The notes: generated by a model from the sequence alone, not told the origin. DNA of 64,000 bases from Azospirillum sp. TSA2s (GCF_004923315.1 NZ_CP039648.1:414501-478500), one strand, 5' to 3'; positions 35,526-44,990 are shown, numbered from the stretch's first letter. Numbers and translations: made by a program.

Positions 35526-35735
35526 TATCAATACTCACAGGGAAACAATCGGCATGTTCATGGGAGTGGTGTTGAGCATTTTGTGTCTTGATTTGCGTTT
35601 CTGCTGAGAAAAGAGACGCAGTCCTCTCCATTCGATATCCCAAAATTGCCGGTCCTTCGGTTTTGTAAATACTAATTGACCTGAATCTTATGAACGCCGC
35701 AGAGCGCTCCGGGCAGTGGAAGAGGGGGAAGGGTC

Positions 35736-37058
35736 ATGGCATTGTCGAGTTTCCCCGGCGGCGGCGGTCGGTCCGCGCCGTCGCCTCCCGCTACCATCCT
35801 GGCGCTGTCGATCGGCAATGCGGTGGAGCTTTACGACTTCACCATCTACAGCTTCTTCGCTCTTACCATCGGCAAGCTGTTCTTCCCGGTGCAATCGGCG
35901 TTCGGCCCGCTCCTGCTGGCGCTGCTGACCTTCGGGGTCGGGTTTGTCGTTCGGCCGCTGGGCGGGATCATCATCGGCGCCTACGCTGACCGTGTCGGGC
36001 GCAAGCCGGCGCTGGTGCTGTCCATCGCCCTGATGGCGCTGGGCAGTCTGCTGATCGGGCTCTGCCCGACCTATGCGCAGATCGGTGCGGCAGCACCGGC
36101 CATCATCGCCATCGGCCGCATCCTGCAGGGCTTTTCAGCCGGCGGCGAGATCGGCGTGGCGACGACCATGCTGATGGAGTTGGGGCATCCCGGCGGCCGC
36201 GGATTGCGGGTCAGCTGGCAGATGGCCAGCCAGGGGGCGGCCGCCCTGCTGGGCGCGCTCAGCGGCTATCTGCTGTCGACCCACCTGTCAACCGACGCGC
36301 TGGAATCGTGGGGATGGCGCCTTCCCTTCCTGGCCGGACTGCTGATCGTTCCAGTCGGCCTTCATCTGCGCCGCCTGCTGCCGGAAACGGCGCGACACGA
36401 TCCCGGCGGCAAGGCCGTCCTGGCGGAGTTGCTGTCCCATCATCGGGCGAAGCTGCTGATCGGCGTTCTGATGATCATGGGCGGCACCGCCTCCACCTAC
36501 GTGAACATCTTCTATATGCCGACCTACCTGATTCGGGTGGTCGGGCTGCCGCCTCAGACCGCATTCCTGACGGGCTGCGCCGCCGGGGCGACCATGCTGG
36601 TGGTGGCTCCCCTGGCCGGGCTTCTGTCGGACCGCCTGGGCCGGCGCCGTCCTTTCGTCATCTTGACCGCGCTGACGAGCGCGATGCTGACCTATCCCGC
36701 CTTCTGGGTGCTGTCGCATGTCGCCAGCGTTCCCGCGGCGTTGGCGGTTGTCGCGCTGCTGATCGCCGTCAATGCGGTCGGAGCGGGGGCCTGCCTGCTT
36801 CTGCTGTTGGAGAGTTTCCCGTCCCGCGTGCGCGCCTCCGGCCTGTCGATCGTCTACAGTGTTGGCGTATCCGTTTTCGGCGGCTTCGCCCAATTCATCG
36901 TCACTTGGCTGATCAGCATCACGGGCGACCCCACTTCACCCGCCTGGTACGTCACGGCCTGTGCCTTGGCCACCGTCTGCGGCGCATCGAGACTGCGCGA
37001 AGAGCAACGGCCGCGGCAGTCCAGCGTATCAGGTAAGCCGGAACTCTCCGCCGGGTGA
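35736..37058 (+). CDS. MHS-family MFS transporter
   Basis: 440-residue metabolite:proton symporter with twelve predicted helices. The N-terminal signature SIGNAVELYDFTIYSFFALTIGKLFFP is typical of the KgtP/ProP/ShiA group, as are ADRVGRKPALVLSIALMA (motif A) and GFSAGGEIGVATTMLMEL. The second motif A is LLSDRLGRRRPFV. GGGGAAGGG precedes the ATG. MHS proteins take up carboxylates, osmolytes or aromatic acids; which of these is transported is not clear. It ends 62 bases before the tRNA-fMet relic, at the edge of the island. Confidence 0.9.
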   Translation: MALSSFPGGGGRSAPSPPATILALSIGNAVELYDFTIYSFFALTIGKLFFPVQSAFGPLLLALLTFGVGFVVRPLGGIIIGAYADRVGRKPALVLSIALMALGSLLIGLCPTYAQIGAAAPAIIAIGRILQGFSAGGEIGVATTMLMELGHPGGRGLRVSWQMASQGAAALLGALSGYLLSTHLSTDALESWGWRLPFLAGLLIVPVGLHLRRLLPETARHDPGGKAVLAELLSHHRAKLLIGVLMIMGGTASTYVNIFYMPTYLIRVVGLPPQTAFLTGCAAGATMLVVAPLAGLLSDRLGRRRPFVILTALTSAMLTYPAFWVLSHVASVPAALAVVALLIAVNAVGAGACLLLLLESFPSRVRASGLSIVYSVGVSVFGGFAQFIVTWLISITGDPTSPAWYVTACALATVCGASRLREEQRPRQSSVSGKPELSAG

Positions 37059-37119
37059 GTCTCATTCGCAAGCGTTGTGATGGCGCTTGCGTTCGGTTCC
37101 TCAACGCAGAGACCGAGTA

Positions 37120-37150
37120 CGGTAAAGCCCATATCCTGCCCCCGCAACCA
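37120..37150 (+). repeat. tRNA-fMet 3'-end relic 2 (candidate att site)
   Basis: Second copy of the 31-base segment at 12016-12046 with two mismatches; the 18 bases 37133-37150 are the identical tRNA-fMet 3' end including CCA. It lies inside the recombinase tail. Same orientation as relic 1, 25.1 kb away. Confidence 0.75.
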
Positions 37151-37160
37151 ACGACACTTG

Positions 37161-37188
37161 ACGCCCCGGTTCGAAAGAGCCGGGGCGT
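37161..37188 (+). terminator. Hairpin terminator after tRNA-fMet relic 2
   Basis: Stem ACGCCCCGG (37161-37169) with CCGGGGCGT (37180-37188) and loop TTCGAAAGAG. It occupies the same place relative to the relic as the hairpin at 12057. Confidence 0.6.
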
Positions 37189-37498
37189 TCGTGGGTCTCG
37201 GCCTTGCGCAGCTGAGCGGCGCCCTCGCAGACCGCCAGCACGCCGGCCACTTCGCCGTGCAGGTCGGCGTCCAACCCCGCTTCGGCAGGGGAGGGCGTCA
37301 GGACGACGCGGTCGATCATGATGCGCACCATCTCCATCGCCTCGGCGCTGTCCTCGCCGCCAGCGAGGGCCGCCTCCAGCGCTTCCACCTTGCGGCGGTA
37401 GAGGTCCGAATGCTGCGGGTGCAGCAGGACCGACGGCAGCTCCGTGGCGCTGTCGCCGCCGTTGGCAAGCAGCCGGGCTTTGTCCGCCTCCAGGCTAG

Positions 37499-38925
37499 CA
37501 CTACTTTGGCAGTTCTACTGTCGCCTGTGCGGGACGAGCCAGCACCGACAACAGGGACATCGGATTGGCGCGGTCTGATGAATATGCGCGAGAATGGCTC
37601 GGCGTACGGCGGGCAGCGTCGGTTGCGGCGGCGGTCCGCTGCGGCGCCTTTTTCCCCCGCTCCGGTGCTGCGGCGAGCCGAAGGTGTTGGAGAAATGCCA
37701 AGGCCATCATCACCAGAAGCACATGATGGTGTAGCCCGGGCCAGCTGCGGCCTTCGAAGTGATCAAGCCCCAACTCCTCCTTCATCTGCTGGTGCCCTTG
37801 TTCGCAGACCCAGCGCGCCTTGATCCAGGACGCCAGGGTGCGGAGCGGCGTGTCCGGGGGCAAGTTGCTCAGATAATATTTGGTTTCGCCGGAGCTGCGA
37901 CGTTCGCCGACCAGCCAGACCTCATCGCCCGGCTGGTGCTTGCCTGTGCGCATCGCCGGTCCATCGGCCACGCGCACCCGTACTGCGGCAAATCGGGCTC
38001 TTAGCGCCCCTTTGGTGCCAGTGCGCCACGTGAGTAGTCGCCAGGAGGCCTTCTTGAGCATGGTTGCGGCGGAGATCGGATCGTCGCTGGGCACCGGGTG
38101 CTTGCGGGGGCGCCCCGTCGCCGCTTTCGGCCAGGAGAGGGTGACGTCTGGCGTGTAGATGTTCTGGACGCACACCGTTCCAACTGCCCACCGTAGCCCC
38201 CGCTCGCTTAGCGCGCGCCGGAACGCCGCGCTGATGCCGTAGCCAGCGTCGGCGACGACGCAGCCAAAGCGCACGCCAGCGGCCAGAACCCGATCCAGTT
38301 CCTCGATCGCCAGCTCCGGCTTCGTCCGTGGCTTCTGCTGAGTCTCCGGCACCTGCGCGCGCCGGCACCGATCGGGATTGTTCGTCCATTCCTCAGGTAG
38401 GAACAGGCGCATGGCCATCGGGACCGGTACCTCGCGGCAGGCCAGGGTCAGAGTGACCAGAACTTGGCAGTTGGCGTTCTTGCCAACCACCCCGGCATAT
38501 TGGGGAGCGACACCGACGGAATGCTCGCCCTTCTTCAGCACGGCGGTGTCGTCAATGGCGAGGATCGCATCAGGACCGCCGACCAACTGATCAGCCGTGC
38601 GCACCAGGATTGGTTCGAGCGGAGCCGTGTCCCAGGAGCGGCTGGCGATGAAGTTATGTAGCTGGTCGTAGTCGCCAGGCGTCAGCTCGGCGGCGATCGG
38701 CTGAACGCTCTTGCGTTCCGTACGGCCGTACAGACCGCGGATGTACACCGGAGCCCAGCGGCGTCGAGCCTTGTGACCCAGAGCGTCAAGAAACGGCTCC
38801 AGCCAAGCGTCCAACTGGGCTTCTCATGTCCGCACCTCCAGCATGATCGCCTCCAGCGCAGGTCATCCCTTGGGCTGCACAACAGCCCTCACCTCGCGCC
38901 GTCACGCTGGAACTGCCAAAGTAGT
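37499..38925 (-). mobile_element. IS701-family insertion sequence, 1427 bp
   Basis: Element bounded by perfect inverted repeats CACTACTTTGGCAGTTC at 37499-37515 and the complement at 38909-38925, flanked on both sides by CTAG (37495-37498 and 38926-38929), the four-base target duplication expected of IS701. It encodes one transposase on the minus strand. Intact ends and duplication indicate a simple insertion that has not since recombined. Confidence 0.92.
37501..38844 (-). pseudogene. IS701 transposase with premature stop near the N-terminus
   Basis: DDE transposase of the IS701 type. The catalytic region shows AILAIDDTAVLKKGEHSVGVAPQYAG (first D), VVADAGYG (second D) and WVCEQGHQQMKEELGLDHFEGR (E), so the core is complete to the stop inside the left repeat. 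The likely ATG is at 38844, but codon seven is TGA at 38824-38826, where relatives have tryptophan (TGG) before EAxLDAWLEPFL. Translation could restart at TTG 38814. The copy is therefore probably inactive unless the stop is read through or reinitiated. Confidence 0.82.
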
Positions 38926-38929
38926 GCTA

Positions 38930-39071
38930 GTGCGTTCGCGGAAAACATGATGTGGACGTTGGTTGCGTTGGCCTCAAACCCGTTCCAGACGTACTCTGCA
39001 ATGGCCTGCAACGGCGTATAGGACTTCAACAGCTTCTTGATGCCTTTCGGCGTTAGCGCGACCTGTCTCAT
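38930..39071 (-). pseudogene. GHKL-type ATPase N-terminal fragment
   Basis: About 47 residues beginning MRQVALTPKGIKKLLKSYTP and continuing through LQAIAEYVWNGFEANATNVHI. This is the N-box region of a GHKL (Hsp90/MORC/MutL-like) ATPase, where the E and N residues bind magnesium-ATP. It is cut by the insertion sequence; the rest is not found on the other side, which is recombinase DNA. It therefore was already fused to the recombinase fragment before the IS arrived. Stand-alone ATPases of this type occur in defence islands, but that role is speculation. Confidence 0.65.
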
Positions 39072-39439
39072 GCCCCCCGCGCCTAGACCGCCATCATACT
39101 CAAGGACGTGATCGCTGCAACGCAGAAGAAGGGAGTTTAGCGGCAACTCACGTGTCGGTGAACTGAGGCGGCGAGAATGACGCCCCTGGATTTCATGGCC
39201 CATAATCGAATTCGTCAAACTGATCGTCTGGTAAGGTGGTTATTGAAAGCCGCCAGTAGAGTGCCGTCTGCTTTTGTCCAGCAGTTGAGGGTGGACAGCC
39301 ATGGTCCGGGCCCCTCAGTAGTGCGCGTGGGCGATGGCCTATGTGTTAGCCGCCACATGGATTGGCCGATAATCACGAAAGCCCCGATGGAGTCTACCGC
39401 AGAGCGTGGTGATTGGGTGGCGGATCTCCGGTATGCTGA

Positions 39440-39703
39440 TGGGCTTGGCGCAAGGGCCACCGGTGGGGAACGATCCTATGCGAACTCGAGCGTCGGCGCG
39501 TCGTTGACCTGCTGCCCAACCGCAGCGCCGACACACTGGCGACGTGGTTGGCAGCCTACCCCAGCGCCACCGTCGTCGTGCGTGACCGCGTTGGCGCGTA
39601 TGCCGAGGGGATGGCGCGTGGGGCGCCGGACGCCCTCCAGATCGCTGACCGTTGCCCTCTGAAAGGGACAGATAGGCATTCAATTGCCCTCGGGTCGGAT
39701 TGA
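39440..39703 (+). pseudogene. ISL3-family transposase fragment
   Basis: About 87 residues from the middle of an ISL3-type transposase. They read WAWRKGHRWGTILCELERRR, then VVDLLPNRSADTLATWLAAY, VVVRDRVGAYAEGMARGAP and DALQIADRCPL. A TGA codon lies directly before the first tryptophan, and after the last residues the expected FHLL region is replaced. No ends are visible. It lies between the ATPase fragment and hsdR. The 260 bases to its left (39180-39439) hold nothing recognised. Confidence 0.8.
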
Positions 39704-39835
39704 GGTGGCGAACGAGAGCCGCTCGAGCGCAGCATCTTCGATTCGGACGTGCCAGTATTGAGCTGCTTCGTTGTCGCATTCTCCGTGTGATTGCGGGCAT
39801 ACTAAGCAAGAAAAAATTCGGAAACAGAGACCACC

Positions 39836-42800
39836 TCACGCGGCCGCCCTGCGGCGCACCTCCTCGAGAATTCCGATCACCTCGGCGGCCTGATCGGCGC
39901 CGAACACGCCGGCAACTCCCAGCGGGTCCAAGTCGGTGAAGGGACTTTCATACAGCAGGCCCGGATCCATGATGCCGCGATCGGTCAGATGGTCGATGAC
40001 CATGTCCAAGAATTCGATCTGATCGGCCGACAGCCGTTTTCCGTCGAGAAACATGTCGAAGGCGTGCTTCGCCGCTTCGCGGTCCAGGCCGACCAGGGAG
40101 CGGACGAACAGCCCCAGCCCGCCGGCTTCGATCCGGATCTGCTCGATCTCCTGCCCCTCGGCGACGCCGGCCTCGACGAAGACTCGTTCGAGTTCAGCGA
40201 GGTCGGTCGCGGTCAGCGGTTCGTTGCGGCGAAGCTTCAGCACGGCGATGTGGTTCTCGTTCGCGCGCAGGAAATGACGGACCTTCAGGCGGAAGCGGTC
40301 CATGTCGGTGCCGACGCTGGCGCCGCTGAACGGGACCGCGACACCCTCGCCGATCTCGTCCTCGAAGTCGGTGTAGACGATGGGGCGGCGCTTGACCTCG
40401 ATCAGCTTCACCAGGGCGCGCAGCCGGCGGCGCACGGTCTCCAGCATCGGCACCGTGATGTCCTGCCAATATTCGTCGGCCTGGAGGTTGAGGATCAACT
40501 CCATCTCGGCCGCCACCATGGGGACGTTGGCAAGCTCCTGCAGCAGCGCCGCGGTCTGGACGATCTTGCCCCGCAGCCCATCATAGGCCTTCTCGGAGCG
40601 CAGCAGCGCCAACTGCGTGCGCAGCACCAGAAGGTCGAACTGCTTGGCGTCCACATCGTCGTCGATCAGCGCCGACGGCAGGCCGGCCAGTTCCTCGGTC
40701 AGCGCGTGGCGCTGCTCAAGGCCGAGCACCTGCCAGTTTTCCGGCAGGCTGTAGAGCTCCACCAGCCGGCGCTTGGGCCGTACGATGAAGTTGTCGAGCG
40801 GCATGGCGGCGACCTCTGCGCGCAGCCGGTCGGCGAGCGTGGCGCGCAGGTCGCGGTGCGATGCCGCGATCTCGTCCGGCGTGTCCGGATCGGCCCCCTT
40901 CAGCGTGCCATCCAGTTCGCCCACCAACTCCACCCGCGCGGCGAACAGCCGTTTGCCCAGCGAGGCGCCGACGGTGCCGTCGGCCAGCTTCGGGTTCTGG
41001 TTGAAGAACTCGAAATTCTGGCAGAAGTCGAAGATGCGGAATTCGGCCTTGTGCTTTCCCGGTCCGAACAGGTCGGGACACAGCCGGGTGCCGCGGCCGA
41101 TCATCTGCCAGAACTTGGTCTTGGAGCGAACCAGCTTGAAGAAGACGAGATTGACCACCTCCGGCACATCGATGCCGGTGTCCAGCATATCGACCGACAC
41201 CGCGATGTGCGGCGCCTTGCCCGCCTGCGAGAAGTCGTCGATCAGCGACTGCGCATAGTCGGTCTGGAAGTCGATCACCCGCGCGAAGCTGCCCTTCAGG
41301 TGCGGGTAATTGGCGTCGAAGCGCTTGACGATGAATTCGGCATGGTTGTGGTTGCGGGCGAAGATGATGGTCTTGCCCAGCCGGTCGCCGCCCGCCACGG
41401 TGAAGCCGTGGGTCATCAGATATTCCAGAACCAGATCGACGGTGTGCTCGTTGAACAGCCACTGGTTCACCGCAGCCGCCTCGACCCGGGCGGGGACGGC
41501 GCCGTCCTCGTCCCACTCCGCGGCGTCCCAGGCCTCCTTCTCCTCCTCCGTCAGGTCGTCGTAGCGGATGCCGTCGCGCTGGAAGCGCAGCGGCACCGAG
41601 ACCGGCACCGGCGGCACCAGGAAACCGTCCTTCACCGCCTCGTCCAGGCCATAGGCGTCGGTCGGCACGCCGCGCTGAAGGCCGAACAGGCGGTAGGTGT
41701 CGCGGTCCACCTCGCCCTTCGGGGTGGCGGTCAGCCCGACCAGCAGGCTGTCGAAATAATCGAAGATGGCACCGTACTTGGCGTAGACGGAGCGGTGGGC
41801 CTCGTCGATCACCACGAGGTCGAAATGGCCGGGACCGAAGCGGCGTTTGCCGTCCTTGGCCTCGTCGATCAGCCCCATCATGGTGGGGTAGGTGGAGACG
41901 TAGACGCGCCCGACCGCCTCCTTGTCGGTCACCAGATTGACCGGGGCGGAGGAGGGCAGGTAGGCCTTGAAGGCGTTGACCGCCTGCTTGACCAGCGCCA
42001 CCCGGTCGGCCAGGAACAGCACGCGCCGCACCCAGTTGGCCCGCATCAGCAGGTCGCACAGCGCGATCACCGTGCGGGTCTTGCCGGCGCCGGTCGCCAT
42101 CACCAGCAGGGCGCGGCGCTGGTTGTCGCGCTCGAAGGTCTCGGCGACGCGGCGGATGGCGCGGGTCTGATAGAAGCGCTCGACGATGGTGCGGTCGATG
42201 TCGGCCCCGGCCAGGGGCGCGCGGGTGTCGCGGCGGCGGATCGCCAGCTCCAGCTCGTCCCTGGTCAGGAAGCCCTGGATCCCGCGCGGCGGATAGCGCC
42301 GGTCGTCCCAGATCCAATGTTCGTAGCCGTTGGTGTAGAAGATCACCGGGCGCTGGCCGTAGCGCGCCTCCAGGCAATCGGCATAGAGCTTGGCCTGCTG
42401 CTGGCCCTTGCGGGCATCGTGCTTGGTGCGCTTGGCCTCCACCACCGCCAGCGGCCTGCCGTCGTCGCCCCACAGCACATAGTCGGCGAAGCCGTCGCCG
42501 GTATCGTTTGGCATCCCGGTGACGGGAAATTCGCGGACATTCGCCCCATGCGGGTCCCAGCCGGCTTCGGTCAGCAGCAGGTCGATGAAGGTGTCGCGGG
42601 TGGTCGCCTCGTCGTAGTCGTGGGTGTCTGGGGCCTTGCTGTTGGCCGCCTTGGCTTCGGCGACCTCGGCCCGCGCCGCCGCAAGGTCCGCCTCCAGCTT
42701 GGCGCGCTCCTCCTCGCTGGCGCGGAGCCGGTCCTCGGCCTCCCGCCGGGCCTTCTCGGCCTCCTCGAAGCGTTTGGCGGTGTCCTGAAGCTGCTTCAGG

Positions 42801-43249
42801 CTGCTGGCGGTGACGCCGGCGGGGCGGGGCAGCAGGTCGGCGGAAAAGCGCGCCGCCGGGCCGGGCTTCGCGCCGCGGGCATAGGTGGCGGTCAACCAGT
42901 AGCAGAGATGGAACAGCTCCCGCACCGCGGTCACGGCGTTCTGCGCCGGCACCGCCTTGGGATCGTGGGCGGCGGCGTTGCCCAGATCCTTGACGATGCG
43001 GGCCTTGGCGACCAGCGGCTCCCCCACCAGCCGGCGGAAGGTCGGTTCGTGGATGCGGGCGGCCAGCGTCGTCTCGTACGGGGTGCGCAAGGCCCCGTCG
43101 TGGCGGTAGAGCCACCCCACCATCGCCTCCAGCGTCAGCCGGGCGTAGAAGCAGGCGCCGCGCGGATCGGGGCAGGCCAGCCGTTCCGCCCGCGCCGCAT
43201 GGGCGTGGATGTCGGGAAACTCCGCCTTCAGGAACGCGAATTGCGACAT
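39836..43249 (-). CDS. hsdR: Type I restriction enzyme R subunit HsdR
   Basis: Motor/nuclease subunit of a type I restriction-modification complex, 1137 residues. Order: DUF4145-like N-domain (1-130), coiled coil (155-200), PD-(D/E)XK nuclease with D256, E271 and K273 plus QxxxY at 285, then a helicase with Walker A MATGAGKT at 384-391, DEAH (VIDEAHRS), LLVGLTATP and MIGRGTRLC, and a C-terminal assembly region. The ATG at 43249 matches the family start; the longer frame is unlikely. It is intact, but its hsdM is absent from the window and hsdS is truncated, so the enzyme has no visible partner. Confidence 0.93.
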   Translation of the reverse strand: MSQFAFLKAEFPDIHAHAARAERLACPDPRGACFYARLTLEAMVGWLYRHDGALRTPYETTLAARIHEPTFRRLVGEPLVAKARIVKDLGNAAAHDPKAVPAQNAVTAVRELFHLCYWLTATYARGAKPGPAARFSADLLPRPAGVTASSLKQLQDTAKRFEEAEKARREAEDRLRASEEERAKLEADLAAARAEVAEAKAANSKAPDTHDYDEATTRDTFIDLLLTEAGWDPHGANVREFPVTGMPNDTGDGFADYVLWGDDGRPLAVVEAKRTKHDARKGQQQAKLYADCLEARYGQRPVIFYTNGYEHWIWDDRRYPPRGIQGFLTRDELELAIRRRDTRAPLAGADIDRTIVERFYQTRAIRRVAETFERDNQRRALLVMATGAGKTRTVIALCDLLMRANWVRRVLFLADRVALVKQAVNAFKAYLPSSAPVNLVTDKEAVGRVYVSTYPTMMGLIDEAKDGKRRFGPGHFDLVVIDEAHRSVYAKYGAIFDYFDSLLVGLTATPKGEVDRDTYRLFGLQRGVPTDAYGLDEAVKDGFLVPPVPVSVPLRFQRDGIRYDDLTEEEKEAWDAAEWDEDGAVPARVEAAAVNQWLFNEHTVDLVLEYLMTHGFTVAGGDRLGKTIIFARNHNHAEFIVKRFDANYPHLKGSFARVIDFQTDYAQSLIDDFSQAGKAPHIAVSVDMLDTGIDVPEVVNLVFFKLVRSKTKFWQMIGRGTRLCPDLFGPGKHKAEFRIFDFCQNFEFFNQNPKLADGTVGASLGKRLFAARVELVGELDGTLKGADPDTPDEIAASHRDLRATLADRLRAEVAAMPLDNFIVRPKRRLVELYSLPENWQVLGLEQRHALTEELAGLPSALIDDDVDAKQFDLLVLRTQLALLRSEKAYDGLRGKIVQTAALLQELANVPMVAAEMELILNLQADEYWQDITVPMLETVRRRLRALVKLIEVKRRPIVYTDFEDEIGEGVAVPFSGASVGTDMDRFRLKVRHFLRANENHIAVLKLRRNEPLTATDLAELERVFVEAGVAEGQEIEQIRIEAGGLGLFVRSLVGLDREAAKHAFDMFLDGKRLSADQIEFLDMVIDHLTDRGIMDPGLLYESPFTDLDPLGVAGVFGADQAAEVIGILEEVRRRAAA

Positions 43250-43414
43250 GCCCCGGCCCCGCTGCCTCCGCTGCCCGTCCCGGTTGATGGGCGGACCTGG
43301 AGTCAACCTCTACCGGATTGCATCCCGGTTGAGAAGATGCGGCGGACGGGAAGGGCGGATCGGCGGCTGGAACAGGATGAAACAGTTTTGCGATGATGTT
43401 CCATCCGGCCCACT

Positions 43415-44125
43415 CTACCGCCGACGGCAATAGGGGCCGTCCCCGCGCCGGTTCGCCGGTGCGGCGGCGAGACTGGGATAGGGATCGTCGGGGTTCACGG
43501 TCCAGGGATAGAGGCCCTTCGGCCCCGCCGCCTCCGGCCGGGCGAGGATGGCGGCGACGGCGCGCGGATCGGGAGGGGTGCGTTCGCGCAAGCCGCCGGG
43601 ACTGTCGTCGTCGAGTTCGGGGACGGTGACGGCGGGCGGGTCTTCTGGCCTGGGCGGCCGGGCGGCGGTGTCGCCGGAACCGTCCACCATCCGCGCCGAG
43701 TCGGGGGGCGTCCGCCGGTCGGGCTGGCAGCCGAGGCCGGAGAGCAGGCCGAGCCGGTCGGCCAGCCAGCGCACCGTGGAAGGATCGCCGGCCGAAACCA
43801 GCCGTTCGAGCTGCTCGGCGACCAGGGCGCGCAGCGAGGACAGCCGCAGTTCCGCCTCGCGGTTCAACGCCTGCCGTTCCCACCACACCCTGTGACGAAA
43901 ATCCTTCGACCCGTAATAGGCGCGCCAGAGCGTGGTGCGGCTGCAGCCCATGGAACGTGAGACATGAAGGAAGGAACTGCCGCGCGCCAGCATGCCGGCG
44001 GCCATAATCCATTGCTCCTCGTGGAACTGCGATCCGGGGACCAGCGAGCCTTCCGCGGGGGTGGGCGGCTCCTCCGCCCAGCGGGGGAAATGGTCGTTCT
44101 GGAAGCTGCGAGGGTCGAGGGGCAT
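43415..44125 (-). CDS. Helix-turn-helix protein of unknown function
   Basis: 236-residue protein. Residues 38-75 look like a homeodomain-like HTH (QWIMAAGMLARGSSFLHVSRSMGCSRTTLWRAYYGS), followed by a charged helix (LNREAELRLSSLRALVAEQLERL) and a proline-rich acidic tail. The HTH resembles those of phage terminase small subunits and transposon adaptors, but no family can be named. It lies 166 bases upstream of hsdR in the same direction, inside the restriction locus. A role as phage remnant or local regulator is equally possible. Confidence 0.6.
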   Translation of the reverse strand: MPLDPRSFQNDHFPRWAEEPPTPAEGSLVPGSQFHEEQWIMAAGMLARGSSFLHVSRSMGCSRTTLWRAYYGSKDFRHRVWWERQALNREAELRLSSLRALVAEQLERLVSAGDPSTVRWLADRLGLLSGLGCQPDRRTPPDSARMVDGSGDTAARPPRPEDPPAVTVPELDDDSPGGLRERTPPDPRAVAAILARPEAAGPKGLYPWTVNPDDPYPSLAAAPANRRGDGPYCRRR

Positions 44126-44303
44126 GGGGTGGCTCCGCAGGGAAGGTGGACGGCTGCGGAGAGGTTATGGGATTTCAGTCCTCTAAGGGAGGGTTTTGTT
44201 AAAACGATCCTGCGCCCTCGAGGCGTGAGGAAAATCCGGTGTTGCATTAGGTGGATTGTGAATAGAATAATTATGCAACTTCACAGCGGCTTGGGGGCGG
44301 AAG

Positions 44304-44990
44304 ATGCGGGGTGTGTCGTGTTCGGAGCGGGTGGCGTTTCTCGAGCCGGTGCTGCACTGCTTTCACGAGAATCTCCAGCGCTATGCCGAGGTCATGGACT
44401 GGGGCGATCTTCCCCATTACTACAACGAGCGGCCGACCCTCTCGCTGTTCGCCGCGGCCTGCTGGCAATCCGGGCTGATCGGGTTGGAGGAATATGTTTC
44501 GAGGAAGGGACGCGGCGAAGACACTTTCCGCGGACGCGCCGACCTGTGGGTCTGCTCCCTGGAGGCGGACACCGACATCGCCATCGAGGCCAAGCAGAAC
44601 TGGCCCGGCCTGGGCGTCCGGTCGACGACCGTCACCGATTGGCTGAACACGGCGGAGGAAGCGGCCTGCCTGAACTATGACGCCAAGCTGCGCGCCGGGA
44701 TGACCTTCCTGGTTCCCTGCCTCAAGCCCACGGCCAGCCGGGAGCAGGTCGTCACCCTGTTCCGCCGTCTTCACGACGAAGCCCTGCGGCATGGCGCCGA
44801 CGCCTTGGCTTGGTGGCTGCCGGAAGCGGCGATGACGCACAGCAGCCCGAACCGCAACACCGGCGATATCTGCATGTGGCCCGGCGTGCTGACGGTTCTG
44901 CGCGTCGCCCGTGTGCGGGGCGAACGGGTGTCGTCAAAGGCGGACCGTCTCCGGGAAAGCTGCTGGGCGGCGGACCCGGTCCCGGCGTGA
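44304..44990 (+). CDS. Hypothetical protein with PD-(D/E)XK-like motif
   Basis: 228-residue protein on the opposite strand within the restriction locus. Residues 73-100 read FRGRADLWVCSLEADTDIAIEAKQNW: an aspartate followed by E-x-K in a beta-strand setting, as in PD-(D/E)XK nucleases of the Mrr/REase-like kind. The remainder is mixed alpha/beta with several tryptophans. It lacks any known recognition domain. The start is uncertain because GTG codons lie just inside. Possibly a second, unclassified nuclease or anti-phage protein carried as cargo between hsdS and hsdR. Confidence 0.55.
   Translation: MRGVSCSERVAFLEPVLHCFHENLQRYAEVMDWGDLPHYYNERPTLSLFAAACWQSGLIGLEEYVSRKGRGEDTFRGRADLWVCSLEADTDIAIEAKQNWPGLGVRSTTVTDWLNTAEEAACLNYDAKLRAGMTFLVPCLKPTASREQVVTLFRRLHDEALRHGADALAWWLPEAAMTHSSPNRNTGDICMWPGVLTVLRVARVRGERVSSKADRLRESCWAADPVPA

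Larger units (their letters stand above)
37101..37494 (-). pseudogene. Serine recombinase C-terminal fragment
   Basis: C-terminal ~130 residues of a large serine recombinase (resolvase family). The minus strand reads LEADKARLLANGGDSATELP, a LYRRKVEALEAAL coiled coil, RIMIDRVVLTPSP and DLHGEVAGVLAVCEGA, the typical recombinase tail. The N-terminal catalytic domain is gone; an IS701-type element starts at 37499. The last residues (QVSLVAGAGYGLYRTRSLR) are read antisense across the tRNA-fMet relic and terminator, giving the VAGAG tail seen in recombinases that target this tRNA. Confidence 0.85.

Noticed and set aside
39177..39662. 161-codon plus-strand frame
   Set aside because: Its right half reads the ISL3 transposase fragment in a wrong frame and the left half has no recognisable content.
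39989..43396. A 1135-codon plus-strand open frame
   Set aside because: It is the antisense shadow of hsdR, rich in H, Q, G and R without fold-like pattern.
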